The notes under the pieces: generated by a model
Told to the model about the DNA's origin: nothing
The model's input: only the letters and a program-made list of their open reading frames with translations
Database searches by the model: none
Source: Tetragenococcus sp.
GTDB taxonomy: Bacteria > Bacillota > Bacilli > Lactobacillales > Enterococcaceae
DNA length: 37,906 nt
Direction of reading: 5' to 3'
Assembly (NCBI GenBank): GCA_030462125.1
Contig: JAKDZT010000005.1
Location: 1-37,906, forward strand
Shown here: piece by piece, positions 37,458-37,906 of the stretch
How positions within the stretch are numbered: the stretch's first letter is position 1
Layout of the letters: each line of letters opens with the position of its first letter
Translations under genes and position numbers: made by a program

Positions 37458-37906
37458 GTGAATTTACCAAATAAACTTACTGTTATCAGAATGTTAATGA
37501 TTCCTCTTTTTATGGCAATTGTAGTTGCACCGATAGATTGGGGTGTACTAACTGTTGGTAATACGCAGTTGGCTATGACAAATTTAGTGGGGGCAATCCT
37601 ATTTGCTGTGGCAAGTTTTACTGACTGGCTCGACGGAAAAATTGCACGTAACCGAGGATTGGTAACTAATTTTGGCAAATTTGCCGATCCATTAGCGGAT
37701 AAAATGTTGGTTATGACAGCATTTATTTTATTAGTTGAACTAGATAAAGCGCCTGGTTGGGTCATAGCCATTATTGTGTGCCGTGAATTAGCGGTTACCG
37801 GGTTGCGTTTAATAATTGTTGAACAAAATGGTAGCGTGTTGGCAGCTGGTTGGCCAGGAAAAATTAAAACAACCACACAAATGTTTGCTATTATCTTTTT
37901 ATATAT
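37458..37906 (+). CDS. pgsA: CDP-diacylglycerol-glycerol-3-phosphate 3-phosphatidyltransferase, 5' part
   Basis: PgsA makes phosphatidylglycerol phosphate, the committed step to the main anionic phospholipids. The visible 149 residues start at GTG 37458 (MNLPNKLTVIRMLMIPLFM) after GGGGG and run off the window end with no stop. The CDP-alcohol phosphotransferase motif is complete and exact: D59, G60, A63, R64, G73, D77 and D81 in the segment from DWLDGKIARNRG to GKFADPLAD. Membrane helices are visible at about 8-28, 38-56, 83-97 and 99-118. It is paired with rodZ, 69 bases upstream. Confidence 0.95.
   Translation, partial: MNLPNKLTVIRMLMIPLFMAIVVAPIDWGVLTVGNTQLAMTNLVGAILFAVASFTDWLDGKIARNRGLVTNFGKFADPLADKMLVMTAFILLVELDKAPGWVIAIIVCRELAVTGLRLIIVEQNGSVLAAGWPGKIKTTTQMFAIIFLY

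Overview
The window is chromosomal DNA from a low-GC Gram-positive bacterium of the order Lactobacillales, most likely family Enterococcaceae (Enterococcus or Tetragenococcus). I base this on gene order (yaaA-recF-gyrB-gyrA-rpsF-ssb-rpsR-gdpP-rplI-dnaB, and dut-radA-yacL-gltX-cysS-mrnC-rlmB-yacP-sigH), on strong AGGAGG-type ribosome binding sites, on frequent TTG/GTG starts, and on protein sequences that look enterococcal. I cannot fix the genus without a search. The left edge lies just downstream of where dnaA-dnaN-oriC normally sit. I see no prophage, insertion sequence, CRISPR array, tRNA or rRNA gene.

Layout. 1-5.7 kb: the end of yaaA, then recF, gyrB and gyrA, closed by a terminator. 5.8-7.0 kb: rpsF-ssb-rpsR with its own promoter and leader. 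7.1-10.7 kb: a shortened gdpP (c-di-AMP phosphodiesterase), rplI and dnaB. 10.7-15.2 kb: single-gene units for class III fructose bisphosphatase (fbp), purA (with a PurBox) and a DegV protein. 15.2-20.2 kb: an ABC-F ATPase, a small membrane protein, a Qnr-like pentapeptide-repeat protein and proBA. 20.3-23.8 kb: a class III aminotransferase resembling isoleucine 2-epimerase, a YkvI-type membrane transporter, and a divergent aldo/keto reductase. 23.9-32.7 kb: the 'sms/radA' locus (dut, radA, yacL, gltX, T-box-controlled cysS, mrnC, rlmB, yacP, sigH-like sigma factor), without the disA, ispDF and cysE genes found there in Bacillus. 32.7-37.9 kb: veg with tandem promoters, mscL, the M16 pair ymfF-ymfH, rodZ and the start of pgsA, which runs off the end. 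No gene-free stretch exceeds 300 bases.

How the genes work together. Most are housekeeping functions for replication, recombination, translation and tRNA charging. Several bear on osmotic balance (gdpP, proBA, mscL). Three parS-like 16-mers (6191, 18023, 30770) are spread over the window, as expected for an origin-proximal ParB-bound domain.

Most of the window is ordinary core genome. The points most worth a second look are: GdpP lacking its membrane and PAS domains; the parS trio; a two-hairpin leader that would hide the Shine-Dalgarno of the sigH-like gene; the epimerase-like enzyme paired with a transporter; and a Qnr-like pentapeptide protein not far from gyrBA.
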